Shown here piece after piece: positions 27,819 to 36,119 of a stretch of 36,119 bases of DNA. Each line of letters begins with the position of its first letter. Position 1 is the stretch's first letter. A model generated the notes under the pieces. The model was not told the DNA's origin. It searched no databases and worked only from the letters and a program-made list of their open reading frames with translations. Location of the stretch: assembly GCA_030838385.1 (NCBI GenBank), contig JAUTWX010000032.1:1-36119 (forward strand), in the 5' to 3' direction. The translations under genes were made by a program, and so were the position numbers. This DNA comes from Acidobacteriaceae bacterium. Its GTDB lineage: Bacteria > Acidobacteriota > Terriglobia > Terriglobales > Acidobacteriaceae.

Positions 27819-27968
27819 GGTTGAGGCTCCCGGGCGCAGATGCGCTCCAAGAAGCGTAACGAAAGTGCAGCAAAGTGGGATAGGGGAATTACCGGAGGGA
27901 TATCGGTAACTAATGCTTTGCTTGCCACAAAAGCTGCCTAGAATCCGCAACGGCACGTTGTGCCCCCT

Positions 27969-28904
27969 TTATCGCCCCTGTTCCTCCAGGTACTTTTCGG
28001 CCTCCAAAGCCGCCGCGCACCCCGATCCGGCGGCTGTGATCGCCTGCCGGTAGCGCCGGTCCTGCACATCGCCGCAGGCAAAGACGCCTTCTACCCGGGT
28101 GTGTACGTCGTCATGGGTAACCACATAGCCGTCGCTGTCGAGCTCGATCTGGCCGACGAAGGGTTTGGTATTGGGCTCGTGGCCGATGCCCAGGAACATG
28201 CCGGTAACCGGAAGCGTGGAGACGATTCCGGTCTTGACATGTTGCAGGCGAAGGCCAGTCACTTCCTTATGCTCGACGCCGAGAACTTCCTCAACTAGCA
28301 CATTCGAAACGAATTCTATCGTCTCGTGGGCCCGGGCCCGTTCCAGCATGATGTGCGAGGCGCGATAATTGTCCGAGCGATGCAGAACGTAGACCTTGCT
28401 GGCGAAGCGAGTCAGGAAAAGCGCCTCCTCCATGGCTGAATCGCCGCCGCCGATGACGGCGATCTCCTTGCCGGAGAAGAAGAAGCCGTCGCAGGTGGCG
28501 CAGGAGGAGACGCCATGGCCGATCAGCGCCTGCTCGGAGGGCAGGCCCAGCCAGCGCGCGGAGGCTCCGCTGGCGATGATGAGCGTGCGGGTGCGGACGG
28601 TCTCCGACCCAAGATTGAGGGCGAAGGGTCGCTGAGACAGGTCGGCAGAGACCAGGTGGGCCATACGGAACTCCGCGCCGAAGCGGGCGGCCTGTTTTTT
28701 CATGTTCTCGATGAGGTCGGGGCCTTGAATGCCCTCCGGCCAGCCGGGAAAGTTCTCCACCAGCGTGGTGATGGAGAGCTGGCCGCCCGGCTCATGGCCC
28801 TCGAGCACCAGCGGTTTCAAATTGGCGCGGGCGGTGTAGATGGCTGCGGTGAGCCCGGCGCAGCCGGAACCCAGGATGACTGTGTCACGAACAATGTCTG
28901 TCAT
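27969..28904 (-). CDS. trxB: Thioredoxin reductase
   Basis: 'VILGSGCAGLTAAIYTARANLKPLVLEG', redox 'SSCATCDGFFF', 'VIGGGDSAMEEALFLTRFASKV', 'GVFACGDVQDRRYRQAITAAGSGC'. Start reset to ATG at 28904; the ORF extension to 29300 is not TrxB-like. Confidence 0.95.
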   Translation of the reverse strand: MTDIVRDTVILGSGCAGLTAAIYTARANLKPLVLEGHEPGGQLSITTLVENFPGWPEGIQGPDLIENMKKQAARFGAEFRMAHLVSADLSQRPFALNLGSETVRTRTLIIASGASARWLGLPSEQALIGHGVSSCATCDGFFFSGKEIAVIGGGDSAMEEALFLTRFASKVYVLHRSDNYRASHIMLERARAHETIEFVSNVLVEEVLGVEHKEVTGLRLQHVKTGIVSTLPVTGMFLGIGHEPNTKPFVGQIELDSDGYVVTHDDVHTRVEGVFACGDVQDRRYRQAITAAGSGCAAALEAEKYLEEQGR

Positions 28905-28984
28905 GATCTCTATCTGTGCATCTTTGATTCTAATCGAGTAAAAACGACTCCGCGGCGCTCGGCTGCGAAGAGAAGGGGTGAAGA

Positions 28985-29185
28985 ATGGCGGATCTGGTCC
29001 TGGTCTATGGAATGCGGCTGCTGCCGGCAGATGAGGTAAAGCAGGTCGGCGCGGCTCCTGTGACGCTGAACAATGGCAATGAGGCGCAGGTGACCATGCA
29101 CGTGCTGGAGGGCTCACGGGAGCAGATTGAGAACCAGTTGAAGCAGAGCATCGATGCCTTCTTCGATTTCTATCCTGAGATTTGA
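28985..29185 (+). CDS. Small hypothetical protein, 66 aa
   Basis: ORF with purine-rich SD 'AGAAGGGGTGAAGA' before ATG; divergent from trxB. Confidence 0.6.
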   Translation: MADLVLVYGMRLLPADEVKQVGAAPVTLNNGNEAQVTMHVLEGSREQIENQLKQSIDAFFDFYPEI

Positions 29186-29238
29186 ATGCTGCGTCAGCGG
29201 GCCACGGATGCATCTTCTGCGAGCAGTACGGAGCGGCG

Positions 29239-30036
29239 ATGAAGGCTTTAAAGATGGGGAAGCGTTGGGCAGTTGTGGCGGCAGCGATGGCGCTGACCAT
29301 GGGAGCGCTTCAGCTCAACGCGCAGGAGCAGAGTGCCGCCCGGAATGCTGACGTCCAGAGCGCCGATCGAGTGCAGCCGCAGCCGACGGCCGAGGACGTG
29401 CTGGCGTCGCTCGTGCACCACTCTGCCGTAATCTTCGCGGGTGCGGTTTATGCCATTCGCATGCCGCGGGGCATGGCGGGGGCGAGCGGAGTCAACGGCG
29501 GAGTTCCCAGTTCGCATCCGGATGCTGTCGATGTGGAATTCCAGGTGAACATGGGGATTCGAGGCGCATCGATCGGCAGCAATTATGTGGTGCGCATGCC
29601 AGCGTCGACATGGCAGCAGGCGCCTTCATTCGCGCTGCATGAGCGCGTGGTTGCGTTCCTGAGGGCGGCAGACGCTGCAGGCTTTGCGGGACCGGTAGAA
29701 GGCGAGGCCGACCTGCCAGGGATGGACCTTGGCGTCATGCCGCTGGATGACTCCAATCAGGTGGACCTGAGCCGGTTGCAACGCTTGGTGACCCGAAAGA
29801 CGATCACGCAGGCGACGATGCTTCCACCCGCCGGCCCGGCCCAGGCCCCGTCTGTGACCGATGTGACTACAGAGCAGGGGCAAGATACGTTGATCTCCGG
29901 CTCCAACGAGGGAAGAATGCCGGAGCTGCGCAACAACACGGTGCCTTTTCTGGCCCTGGTGCGGGATGTGTCGGTGTTGAGCGCGGCCGAAGGTCAGCAG
30001 GGGAATGCCTCGGCGGCGAGCGCGGCAACAAAGTAG
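29239..30036 (+). CDS. Secreted hypothetical protein
   Basis: 'MKALKMGKRWAVVAAAMALTMGALQLNAQ' signal peptide with RBS GGAG; ORF extends upstream to 29182. Confidence 0.72.
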   Translation: MKALKMGKRWAVVAAAMALTMGALQLNAQEQSAARNADVQSADRVQPQPTAEDVLASLVHHSAVIFAGAVYAIRMPRGMAGASGVNGGVPSSHPDAVDVEFQVNMGIRGASIGSNYVVRMPASTWQQAPSFALHERVVAFLRAADAAGFAGPVEGEADLPGMDLGVMPLDDSNQVDLSRLQRLVTRKTITQATMLPPAGPAQAPSVTDVTTEQGQDTLISGSNEGRMPELRNNTVPFLALVRDVSVLSAAEGQQGNASAASAATK

Positions 30037-30097
30037 CGCGCGAAGCCCGGACCGCTTGCCGCGCATCTCTCAGGCATAGGCTGTGAGCGCAGGAGCG

Positions 30098-31567
30098 ATG
30101 ATGACCTCTACGAATGAACAGAGCGCAGTGAAGACGCCCGCGCGGCCGCGGGTGGTGGTGCTGGGGGCGGGCTTCGCGGGACTGAATGCAGCGCTGGCGC
30201 TGGGCGATATGGCCGTAGATGTAACGGTGATCGACCGCCGCAATCACCACACCTTCCAGCCGCTGCTCTATCAGGTGGCCGTAGGCGTCTTGTCCCCGGC
30301 CGATATTTCGAAGCCCATCCGCACGGTTCTGCGGCACAAGAAAAACACGGAAGTCCTGATGGACGAGGTGGTCGGCATCGATACCGCGCAGCAGTATGTG
30401 CAGCTGCGCAGTAATGCAAAGATTGACTACGACTACCTGGTCCTGGGAACGGGCTCGACCCACAGTTATTTCGGCAACGATAGCTGGGCAAAGCTCGCGC
30501 CCGGTCTGAAGACTCTGGAGGACGCCCGGGAGATGCGGCGGCGCATCATGCTGGCGTACGAACTCGCCGAGCGGGAAGCGGTGGAGACGGGATTGCATCC
30601 GCCGCTGAACTTCGTGATTGTCGGCGGCGGCCCAACAGGCGTTGAGTTGGCGGGGGCCATTCGCGATATCGCCAGCCTTTATATGAGGGAGGACTATCGG
30701 CACATCGACACCACGAAGTCGCGCGTGCTCCTGATAGAGGGTGGTCCGCACATCCTGCCCTCCTACCCTGCGGATTTGCAGAAGAAAGCCGTCGAACAGT
30801 TGAACGAGCTTGGCGTTGAGAGCCTGACCAGCAAGGTAGTGACGGATATTCAACCGGGCTACGTGATCGTGGGCAAGGCGCCGAACAGCGAGCGCTTCGA
30901 GTCGCTCGTGACATTGTGGGCGGCAGGCGTGCAAGCGTCCCCCCTGGGAAAGATGCTCGGTCTGCCGGTGAATCGGCGCGGCGCCGTGACCGTAGACCAA
31001 TACTTGAATCCGCCGGGCTTGCGAAATGTTTTTATCTGCGGCGATCTCGCGGATGTGACCGAGAACGGCAAACCGATTCCCGGTGTGGCGCAACCCGCGA
31101 TGCAGATGGGCACGCAGGCGGCCCACATGATCGAGGCCGACATGGAGGGCAGACCACGCAAGCCATTCCACTACTTCGACAAGGGAGACATGGCGACGAT
31201 CGGCCGCAACCGGGCCGTTGCCGACGTCAAGTGGCCATTCAACGCACACTGGAGCGGATTTATCGCGTGGGTGACCTGGCTGACGGTGCACATATTTTTT
31301 CTGGTGGGCTTCCGCAACCGCATCCTCGTGATGGTGCAGTGGGCGTGGACCTACCTGACGCTGGGCCACGGAGCGCGGCTGATCATGGGCAATCAGAGAC
31401 TGCCGGGATGGAACGCATTGGCGCCGGGACGAATACCCCTCCAGCAGGGGCCGCTTGACCTGGCCTCACCCGCGCACTTCGATCCGGCCGATGACCTGAG
31501 TCCGCAGCAGGTTGCAACGCAGCTCCCGAATCCTGACAGAAAGGCCTCCCAGAAAGCGTCCGCCTAG
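30098..31567 (+). CDS. NAD(P)/FAD-dependent oxidoreductase, type II NADH dehydrogenase-like
   Basis: 'RVVVLGAGFAGLNAALAL', 'VIDRRNHHTFQPLLYQVAVGVLSPADIS', 'FVIVGGGPTGVELAGAI', 'VFICGDLAD', C-terminal membrane segment. ORF start is GTG 30083; ATG 30098 preferred. Confidence 0.93.
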   Translation: MMTSTNEQSAVKTPARPRVVVLGAGFAGLNAALALGDMAVDVTVIDRRNHHTFQPLLYQVAVGVLSPADISKPIRTVLRHKKNTEVLMDEVVGIDTAQQYVQLRSNAKIDYDYLVLGTGSTHSYFGNDSWAKLAPGLKTLEDAREMRRRIMLAYELAEREAVETGLHPPLNFVIVGGGPTGVELAGAIRDIASLYMREDYRHIDTTKSRVLLIEGGPHILPSYPADLQKKAVEQLNELGVESLTSKVVTDIQPGYVIVGKAPNSERFESLVTLWAAGVQASPLGKMLGLPVNRRGAVTVDQYLNPPGLRNVFICGDLADVTENGKPIPGVAQPAMQMGTQAAHMIEADMEGRPRKPFHYFDKGDMATIGRNRAVADVKWPFNAHWSGFIAWVTWLTVHIFFLVGFRNRILVMVQWAWTYLTLGHGARLIMGNQRLPGWNALAPGRIPLQQGPLDLASPAHFDPADDLSPQQVATQLPNPDRKASQKASA

Positions 31568-31731
31568 GCGACGAGCGCTTCTTCGCCGCGAAACCAAAAA
31601 GGCATTCGCTCCCGTTTGCTGGCGAACCTCTTTGCCGATGCCGCCGCAAGGCCGCATCTTGCCAGCCGAAAAGTGAAGATTTCCGGATATGATCGTGCCG
31701 CTGCCCTTTGAACATCATCTGGGGGAACTTC

Positions 31732-34572
31732 ATGCTCTCTGGCTTTTCTCGTGGCGCACGCGTGTGCCTTGCCGCGGCTGCTCTCGCACTCACGACCGTT
31801 GCACTGGCGCAGCCCGCACCCAAGCTTGCTCCGACGAAGCCTCTAAAGGTCCCTGCGCTTACCTATGAGCGCTACACCCTGCCCAATGGATTGACCGTGC
31901 TGCTGCACGAAGATCATCGCCTGCCGCTGGTTGCGGTAGACCTGTGGTATCACGTTGGGCCGGTGAACGAGGCGAAGGGCCGCACCGGATTCGCGCACCT
32001 CTTCGAGCACATGATGTTCGAGGGCTCCGAGCACGTGGGCGAGAAGGCGCACTTCCGCTATCTGGAAGGCGCGGGCGCGACAGACATCAACGGCACCACG
32101 GACTTCGACCGCACGAATTATTTCGAGACCGTCCCCAGCAATGAGCTGGAGCTTGCCCTGTGGCTGGAGAGCGACCGCATGGGCTTCCTGCTGGAGAAGC
32201 TGGATCGCGAGAAGCTGACCAATCAGCGCGATGTGGTGCGCAACGAGCGGCGCCAGGGCGAGAACCAGCCTTACGAGCTGAGCGATGAGCAGGTGTATCA
32301 CCAGCTCTTCGCGCCGGATCATCCGTATTACGGCTCGGTGATCGGCTCGCATGCGGACATCGAGGCCGCACGGCTGATGGATGTGCGCAACTTCTTCCGC
32401 AACTACTACACGCCGAACAATGCGAATATCGCCATCGCGGGCGACTTCGATAAGGCGAAGCTGAAGCAATTGGTGGAGCGATATTTCGGCCCGATTCCCA
32501 GGGGGCCCGAACCGCCGCCGGTCACCGTGACGACCGCGCCCATTGCCAGCCAGAAGACTGCCACCGTCACGGATACAGTTCAGTTACCACGTGTCAGTTA
32601 TGCGTGGCTGATGCCGCCCGCCTTCCAGCCTGGCGACGCCGATGCGGAGATGCTGATGAACATTCTCGGCGGCGGCAAGGCGAGCCGGCTCTATCGCAAG
32701 CTGGTGTATGAGAAGCAGATCGCGCAGAGCGCAGAGTGCCAATTGAATTCGCTGCGCCTGGGCTCGGTGGCGCAGTGCGATGTGATTGCGCGGCCGGGCG
32801 TGAAGCCGGAGGACCTGCAGCGGGAAATTGAAGTGGAGCTGCGCGCCGTTCGCGAGCAGGGCCCCTCGCAGGCGGAGCTGGATGGCGCGCGGAACTCCCA
32901 TCTGACGGGCTTGATCAGCGGATTGCAGCGCCTGGGCGGCTTTGGCGGCGTGGCCGATCGCATGGACTACTACAACTACTACACCGGCGATCCGGGCTAT
33001 CTGGTGAAGGATGTCGCGCGCTTCCAGCATGTGTCGGTTGCTTCCTTGCGCAGGCTGGCGCAGGCCGACCTTGTCGATGCAAAGAGCGTTGTGGTGACCA
33101 CGGTGCAGGGCGAAAAAGTGACGCACGATGTGCCGCGCAGCCCAGCGGACACGGACGCGACTGTGAAGGTGGAGAATCCCTATCCGGCATCGTTTGAAAC
33201 CGCGCAGGACTGGCGCAAGGGTGCGCCCTCGCCCGGGCCGCTGCCTCAAGTCCACCTGCCAGTGCCGAAGGTCTTCACGCTGGACAATGGACTGCATGTG
33301 TACCTGGTCGAAGACCACGCGCTGCCGGTGCTCAACGCGAGCGTGGTGACGCTAGCCGGGGGCGATGCAAATCCTGCGAACAAGCCCGGTCTGGCGAGCT
33401 TCACCTCGGGCATGCTGACGGAGGGAACGCGCGATCGCTCTGCAACCGAGATCGCGGATGCGGCAGATCATCTCGGCGCACAGCTCAAATCGCAGGCCGT
33501 CGTCGACAACTCGGACTTGTCGATGGACGCGTTGAGCAACACGACGGATGCAACCTTCGATCTGCTCTCCGACATGAGCGAGCATCCGGCGTTCGCGAAA
33601 CAGGAAGTAGACCGCGTTCGCAAGCAGCAGTTGACGGGCATTCTGCAGGAGGCGGACGAGCCGATTGCGGCGACGCTGCGCGTGGCCGTGAAGGCGCTGT
33701 ACGGAGATTCGCCGTACGGCTACCCCGCAATCGGTACGACGGCGTCCGTCAAGGCCATCACCCGCGAGGACATTGCCGGCTTCTGGAACGCGCACTATGG
33801 GCCGCAGACCTCCGCACTAGTGCTGACCGGCGACATCACGGAGCAGGAGGCACGGGCGCAGGCGGACAAATACTTCGGCGTGTGGAAGAGCTCGGCGGCG
33901 GCGGCGGTGGCTTCGGTCCCTGAGCCATCTGCACCGGAGCGCAAGCTGATCCTGGTGGACAAGCCGGGTTCGCCGCAGACCGTGCTGCTCGCCTTCGGAC
34001 TGGGCGTGCCGCGTTCCGCGCCCGACTATCCGAGCATTCAGATCATGAACGATGTGCTGGGCGGGCTGTTCTCCTCACGACTCAACATGAATCTGCGCGA
34101 GGCGCACGGCTACACGTATGGCGCCGTCTCGCGATTTACCTTCAATCGCTTTGGCGGCCCCGTCTTTGCGGGGGCGCAGGTGCGGACAGATGTGACCGCT
34201 CCGGCTGGGAAGGAGCTATTTGCGGAGCTGGATCGCATCACCACCGATCCGCCGAGCCCGGCGGAACTGAAGCTGGCGCAGGACTCGCAGATACGCTCGG
34301 TGCCGGGGCAGTTCGAGACGGCCAAGGGAACATCGGCGCGCATTGGCCAGCTCTTCGTCTTCAAGCTGCCGGACAACTACTACGCGAGCTTGCCGGGCCG
34401 GTTTGCAGCGGTGACTCGGGAAGAGGTGAAGCAGGCGGCCATCGACCACATCCATCCCAAACAGATGATCGTCGTCGCAGTAGGGGATCGCGCAAAGATA
34501 GAGCCTGGGTTGAAGGAGCTGAATCTTGGGCCAATTGAGTATCGCGATGCTTCGGGCGATCCTGTGAAGTAG
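31732..34572 (+). CDS. M16 family zinc peptidase, two M16 modules fused, secreted
   Basis: 'GRTGFAHLFEHMMFEGSEHV' (HxxEH), second M16-like half lacking the motif; GGGGGAA RBS before ATG 31732; signal peptide. ORF start 31708. Confidence 0.95.
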   Translation: MLSGFSRGARVCLAAAALALTTVALAQPAPKLAPTKPLKVPALTYERYTLPNGLTVLLHEDHRLPLVAVDLWYHVGPVNEAKGRTGFAHLFEHMMFEGSEHVGEKAHFRYLEGAGATDINGTTDFDRTNYFETVPSNELELALWLESDRMGFLLEKLDREKLTNQRDVVRNERRQGENQPYELSDEQVYHQLFAPDHPYYGSVIGSHADIEAARLMDVRNFFRNYYTPNNANIAIAGDFDKAKLKQLVERYFGPIPRGPEPPPVTVTTAPIASQKTATVTDTVQLPRVSYAWLMPPAFQPGDADAEMLMNILGGGKASRLYRKLVYEKQIAQSAECQLNSLRLGSVAQCDVIARPGVKPEDLQREIEVELRAVREQGPSQAELDGARNSHLTGLISGLQRLGGFGGVADRMDYYNYYTGDPGYLVKDVARFQHVSVASLRRLAQADLVDAKSVVVTTVQGEKVTHDVPRSPADTDATVKVENPYPASFETAQDWRKGAPSPGPLPQVHLPVPKVFTLDNGLHVYLVEDHALPVLNASVVTLAGGDANPANKPGLASFTSGMLTEGTRDRSATEIADAADHLGAQLKSQAVVDNSDLSMDALSNTTDATFDLLSDMSEHPAFAKQEVDRVRKQQLTGILQEADEPIAATLRVAVKALYGDSPYGYPAIGTTASVKAITREDIAGFWNAHYGPQTSALVLTGDITEQEARAQADKYFGVWKSSAAAAVASVPEPSAPERKLILVDKPGSPQTVLLAFGLGVPRSAPDYPSIQIMNDVLGGLFSSRLNMNLREAHGYTYGAVSRFTFNRFGGPVFAGAQVRTDVTAPAGKELFAELDRITTDPPSPAELKLAQDSQIRSVPGQFETAKGTSARIGQLFVFKLPDNYYASLPGRFAAVTREEVKQAAIDHIHPKQMIVVAVGDRAKIEPGLKELNLGPIEYRDASGDPVK

Positions 34573-34580
34573 TAGTAAGG

Positions 34581-34617
34581 AAAAAGGCCGGAACGGCGAT
34601 GCCGTTCCGGCCTTTTT
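34581..34617. terminator. Bidirectional terminator between convergent M16 peptidase and ilvE
   Basis: AAAAAGGCCGGAACGGC - GAT - GCCGTTCCGGCCTTTTT, perfect 17-bp inverted repeat with A/T tracts on both sides. Confidence 0.96.
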
Positions 34618-34638
34618 GTATTCGCGGCCAAGTCGCGT

Positions 34639-35580
34639 TCAGGCGCCGACTGGTTCCGCAGCGCGTACGTTGACCGGGCTGAGCCAGTTGTAGCGATCCG
34701 GGCGCGTGCCGTTGACGATGCCAAAGAATTCTTCTGCTAGTTGATGCGTGATGGGACCCGTCTTGCCATCCTTGACCAGGATGCGGTCGACCGAGCGGAT
34801 GGGCGTGACCTCGGCCGCGGTGCCGGTGAAGAAGACCTCGTCTGCGATGTAGAGGATCTCGCGGGGCAGGGGCTGCTCAACGACCGGGATGCCAAGGTGG
34901 CGGGCCAGGGTGAGGACCGAGTCACGGGTGATGCCGCTGAGTACAGAGTTAGCGAGCGGCGTGGTGTAGATGGTCGATCCGCGCACGACGAAGAGGTTCT
35001 CGCCCGAGCCCTCGGAGAGATTGCCGTTCACATCGAGCGCGATGCCCTCGTTGTAGCCGTTGAGGTCGGCTTCCATGCGGATAAGCTGCGAATTCAGGTA
35101 GTTGCCGCCGGCCTTGGCGAGCGAGGGCATGGTGTTGGGCGCGAGGCGGTTCCAAGAGGAGATGCAGACGTCCGCGCCGGCATCGCCCGGAACGTATTTG
35201 CCCCACGGATAGTTCACGATGTATGTCTCGACGGGGCAGCCCTTGGGGTTGACGCCGATCTCGCCGTAGCCGCGGAAGGAGATGGGCCGCACGTAGCAGG
35301 GCGCGATGCCGTTGACTTCCACCAGCTCGATGACGGCGGCGTTCAACTGCTCGAGCGTGTAGGGAATTTCCATGCGGTAGATGCGCGCCGAGTCGAGCAG
35401 GCGCTGCATGTGCTCCGGCAGACGGAAGATGGCTGCGCCGCCCGGCTGCTTGTAGCAGCGCAGGCCTTCGAAGACCGATGAGCCGTAGTGCAGCACGTGG
35501 CTCATCACGTGCACCTGTGCCTTCTCCCAGGGGATGAGTTTTCCGTTGTGCCAGATGTTGGCTGTGGTCTGGATCGGCAT
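34639..35580 (-). CDS. ilvE: Branched-chain amino acid aminotransferase
   Basis: 'HYGSSVFEGLRCYKQPGGAAIFRLPEHMQRLLDSARIYRM', 'YNEGIALDVNGNLSEGSGENLFVVRGSTIYTTPL', 'EVFFTGTAAEVTPIRSVD'. Confidence 0.96.
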   Translation of the reverse strand: MPIQTTANIWHNGKLIPWEKAQVHVMSHVLHYGSSVFEGLRCYKQPGGAAIFRLPEHMQRLLDSARIYRMEIPYTLEQLNAAVIELVEVNGIAPCYVRPISFRGYGEIGVNPKGCPVETYIVNYPWGKYVPGDAGADVCISSWNRLAPNTMPSLAKAGGNYLNSQLIRMEADLNGYNEGIALDVNGNLSEGSGENLFVVRGSTIYTTPLANSVLSGITRDSVLTLARHLGIPVVEQPLPREILYIADEVFFTGTAAEVTPIRSVDRILVKDGKTGPITHQLAEEFFGIVNGTRPDRYNWLSPVNVRAAEPVGA

Positions 35581-35679
35581 GCATGCTCCTTGCTCGGACT
35601 GCAGTAGGTTCTCGGTGTCGTTCTTCTCGATTATAGGGGAGGGCGCAGCGGTGCGGTGCGGCCCGTTCCGACACGGATG

Positions 35680-36119
35680 CTACTCGTCGCGCAGCGCCTC
35701 TACCGGCGGGATGATGGAGGCGCGCCACGCTGGAATGTAGGATGCCGCCGCGCCAATGAGACAGAGGACGAGCAGGACGCCCGCGTAAGTCCACACATCG
35801 GAGGCGGTGACGTTGTAGAGAAAGCCGGAGAGCAGGCGCCCGCTCAGCGCGGAGAGCACCAGTCCTGCGACCACCAGGCCGGCGGCGATCATGGCAGCGC
35901 CCTGGCGCAGCACCATCTGCAGCACGGAGGCGCGTGGTGCGCCCAGCGCCAGCCGGATGCCGATCTCGCGCCGCCGGTAGCCCACGAGTTGCGCGAGCAC
36001 GCCATAGAGGCCGGTGATGACCATCAGGGCGGCCAGGGCGGCGAAGGCCCCAGTGATGAACAGGCCGAGCCGGTTGGTGAAGTCGCTTTTATCCACCGTC
36101 TCCTTCAACGTTTCGAAGT
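35680..36119 (-). CDS. ABC transporter permease, MacB/FtsX (ADOP) type, C-terminal part, truncated at window end
   Basis: 'LMVITGLYGVLAQLVGYRRREIGIRLALGAPRASVLQMVLRQGAAM...YIPAWRASIIPPVEALRDE'; frame open to the window edge. Confidence 0.92.
   Translation of the reverse strand, partial: FETLKETVDKSDFTNRLGLFITGAFAALAALMVITGLYGVLAQLVGYRRREIGIRLALGAPRASVLQMVLRQGAAMIAAGLVVAGLVLSALSGRLLSGFLYNVTASDVWTYAGVLLVLCLIGAAASYIPAWRASIIPPVEALRDE

Noticed and set aside
26079-27909. Plus-strand ORFs of 332 and 217 aa
   Set aside because: They run antisense to membrane protein genes and across several gene boundaries; low plausibility composition.
28905-29300. N-terminal extension of the trxB ORF
   Set aside because: Overlaps divergent coding sequence; Arg/Pro-rich; TrxB starts properly at MTDIVRDTVILGSG.
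29867-31369. 500-aa minus-strand ORF
   Set aside because: Antisense to the clear NADH dehydrogenase-like gene; no domain, His/Arg/Gln-rich translation.
1-36119. CRISPR arrays, tRNAs, rRNAs, transposases, phage, toxin-antitoxin or defence genes
   Set aside because: None recognised on either strand by inspection; tRNAscan, Infernal and defence-system HMM searches would be needed to exclude them fully.

Overview
The window is a gene-dense, high-GC chromosomal segment of ordinary bacterial genes. Protein style (an ADOP/MacB-like permease, DUF4097-like proteins, M61 and M16 peptidases, many small secreted orphans) suggests Acidobacteriota; that is inference. Core loci: 3' end of rpoA, rplQ, guaB, a rimP-nusA-infB cluster, and a separate minus-strand ylxP-rbfA-DHH phosphoesterase cluster. 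The rest includes an M61 peptidase, an AraC-type regulator, a DUF5996-like protein, a sodium:solute symporter, YggS, a group II PLP decarboxylase, an acyltransferase 3, a small-peptide/7-TM cluster, trxB, a type II NADH dehydrogenase, a double M16 peptidase, ilvE, and a truncated ABC permease. I saw no tRNA, rRNA, CRISPR array, transposon, prophage or recognisable defence system. No clear new biological system can be proven from the sequence. The best second-look items are: (1) a promoter followed by a perfect intrinsic terminator in the rimP-nusA-infB leader, enclosed by a long-range helix; (2) mutually exclusive hairpins downstream of rplQ; (3) a 12-bp palindrome upstream of guaB; (4) a J-domain membrane protein with three exact 47-aa Cys-x14-Cys repeats; (5) a tiny secreted peptide gene next to a 7-TM protein; (6) gene order consistent with a single inversion that split infB from ylxP-rbfA-nrnA.
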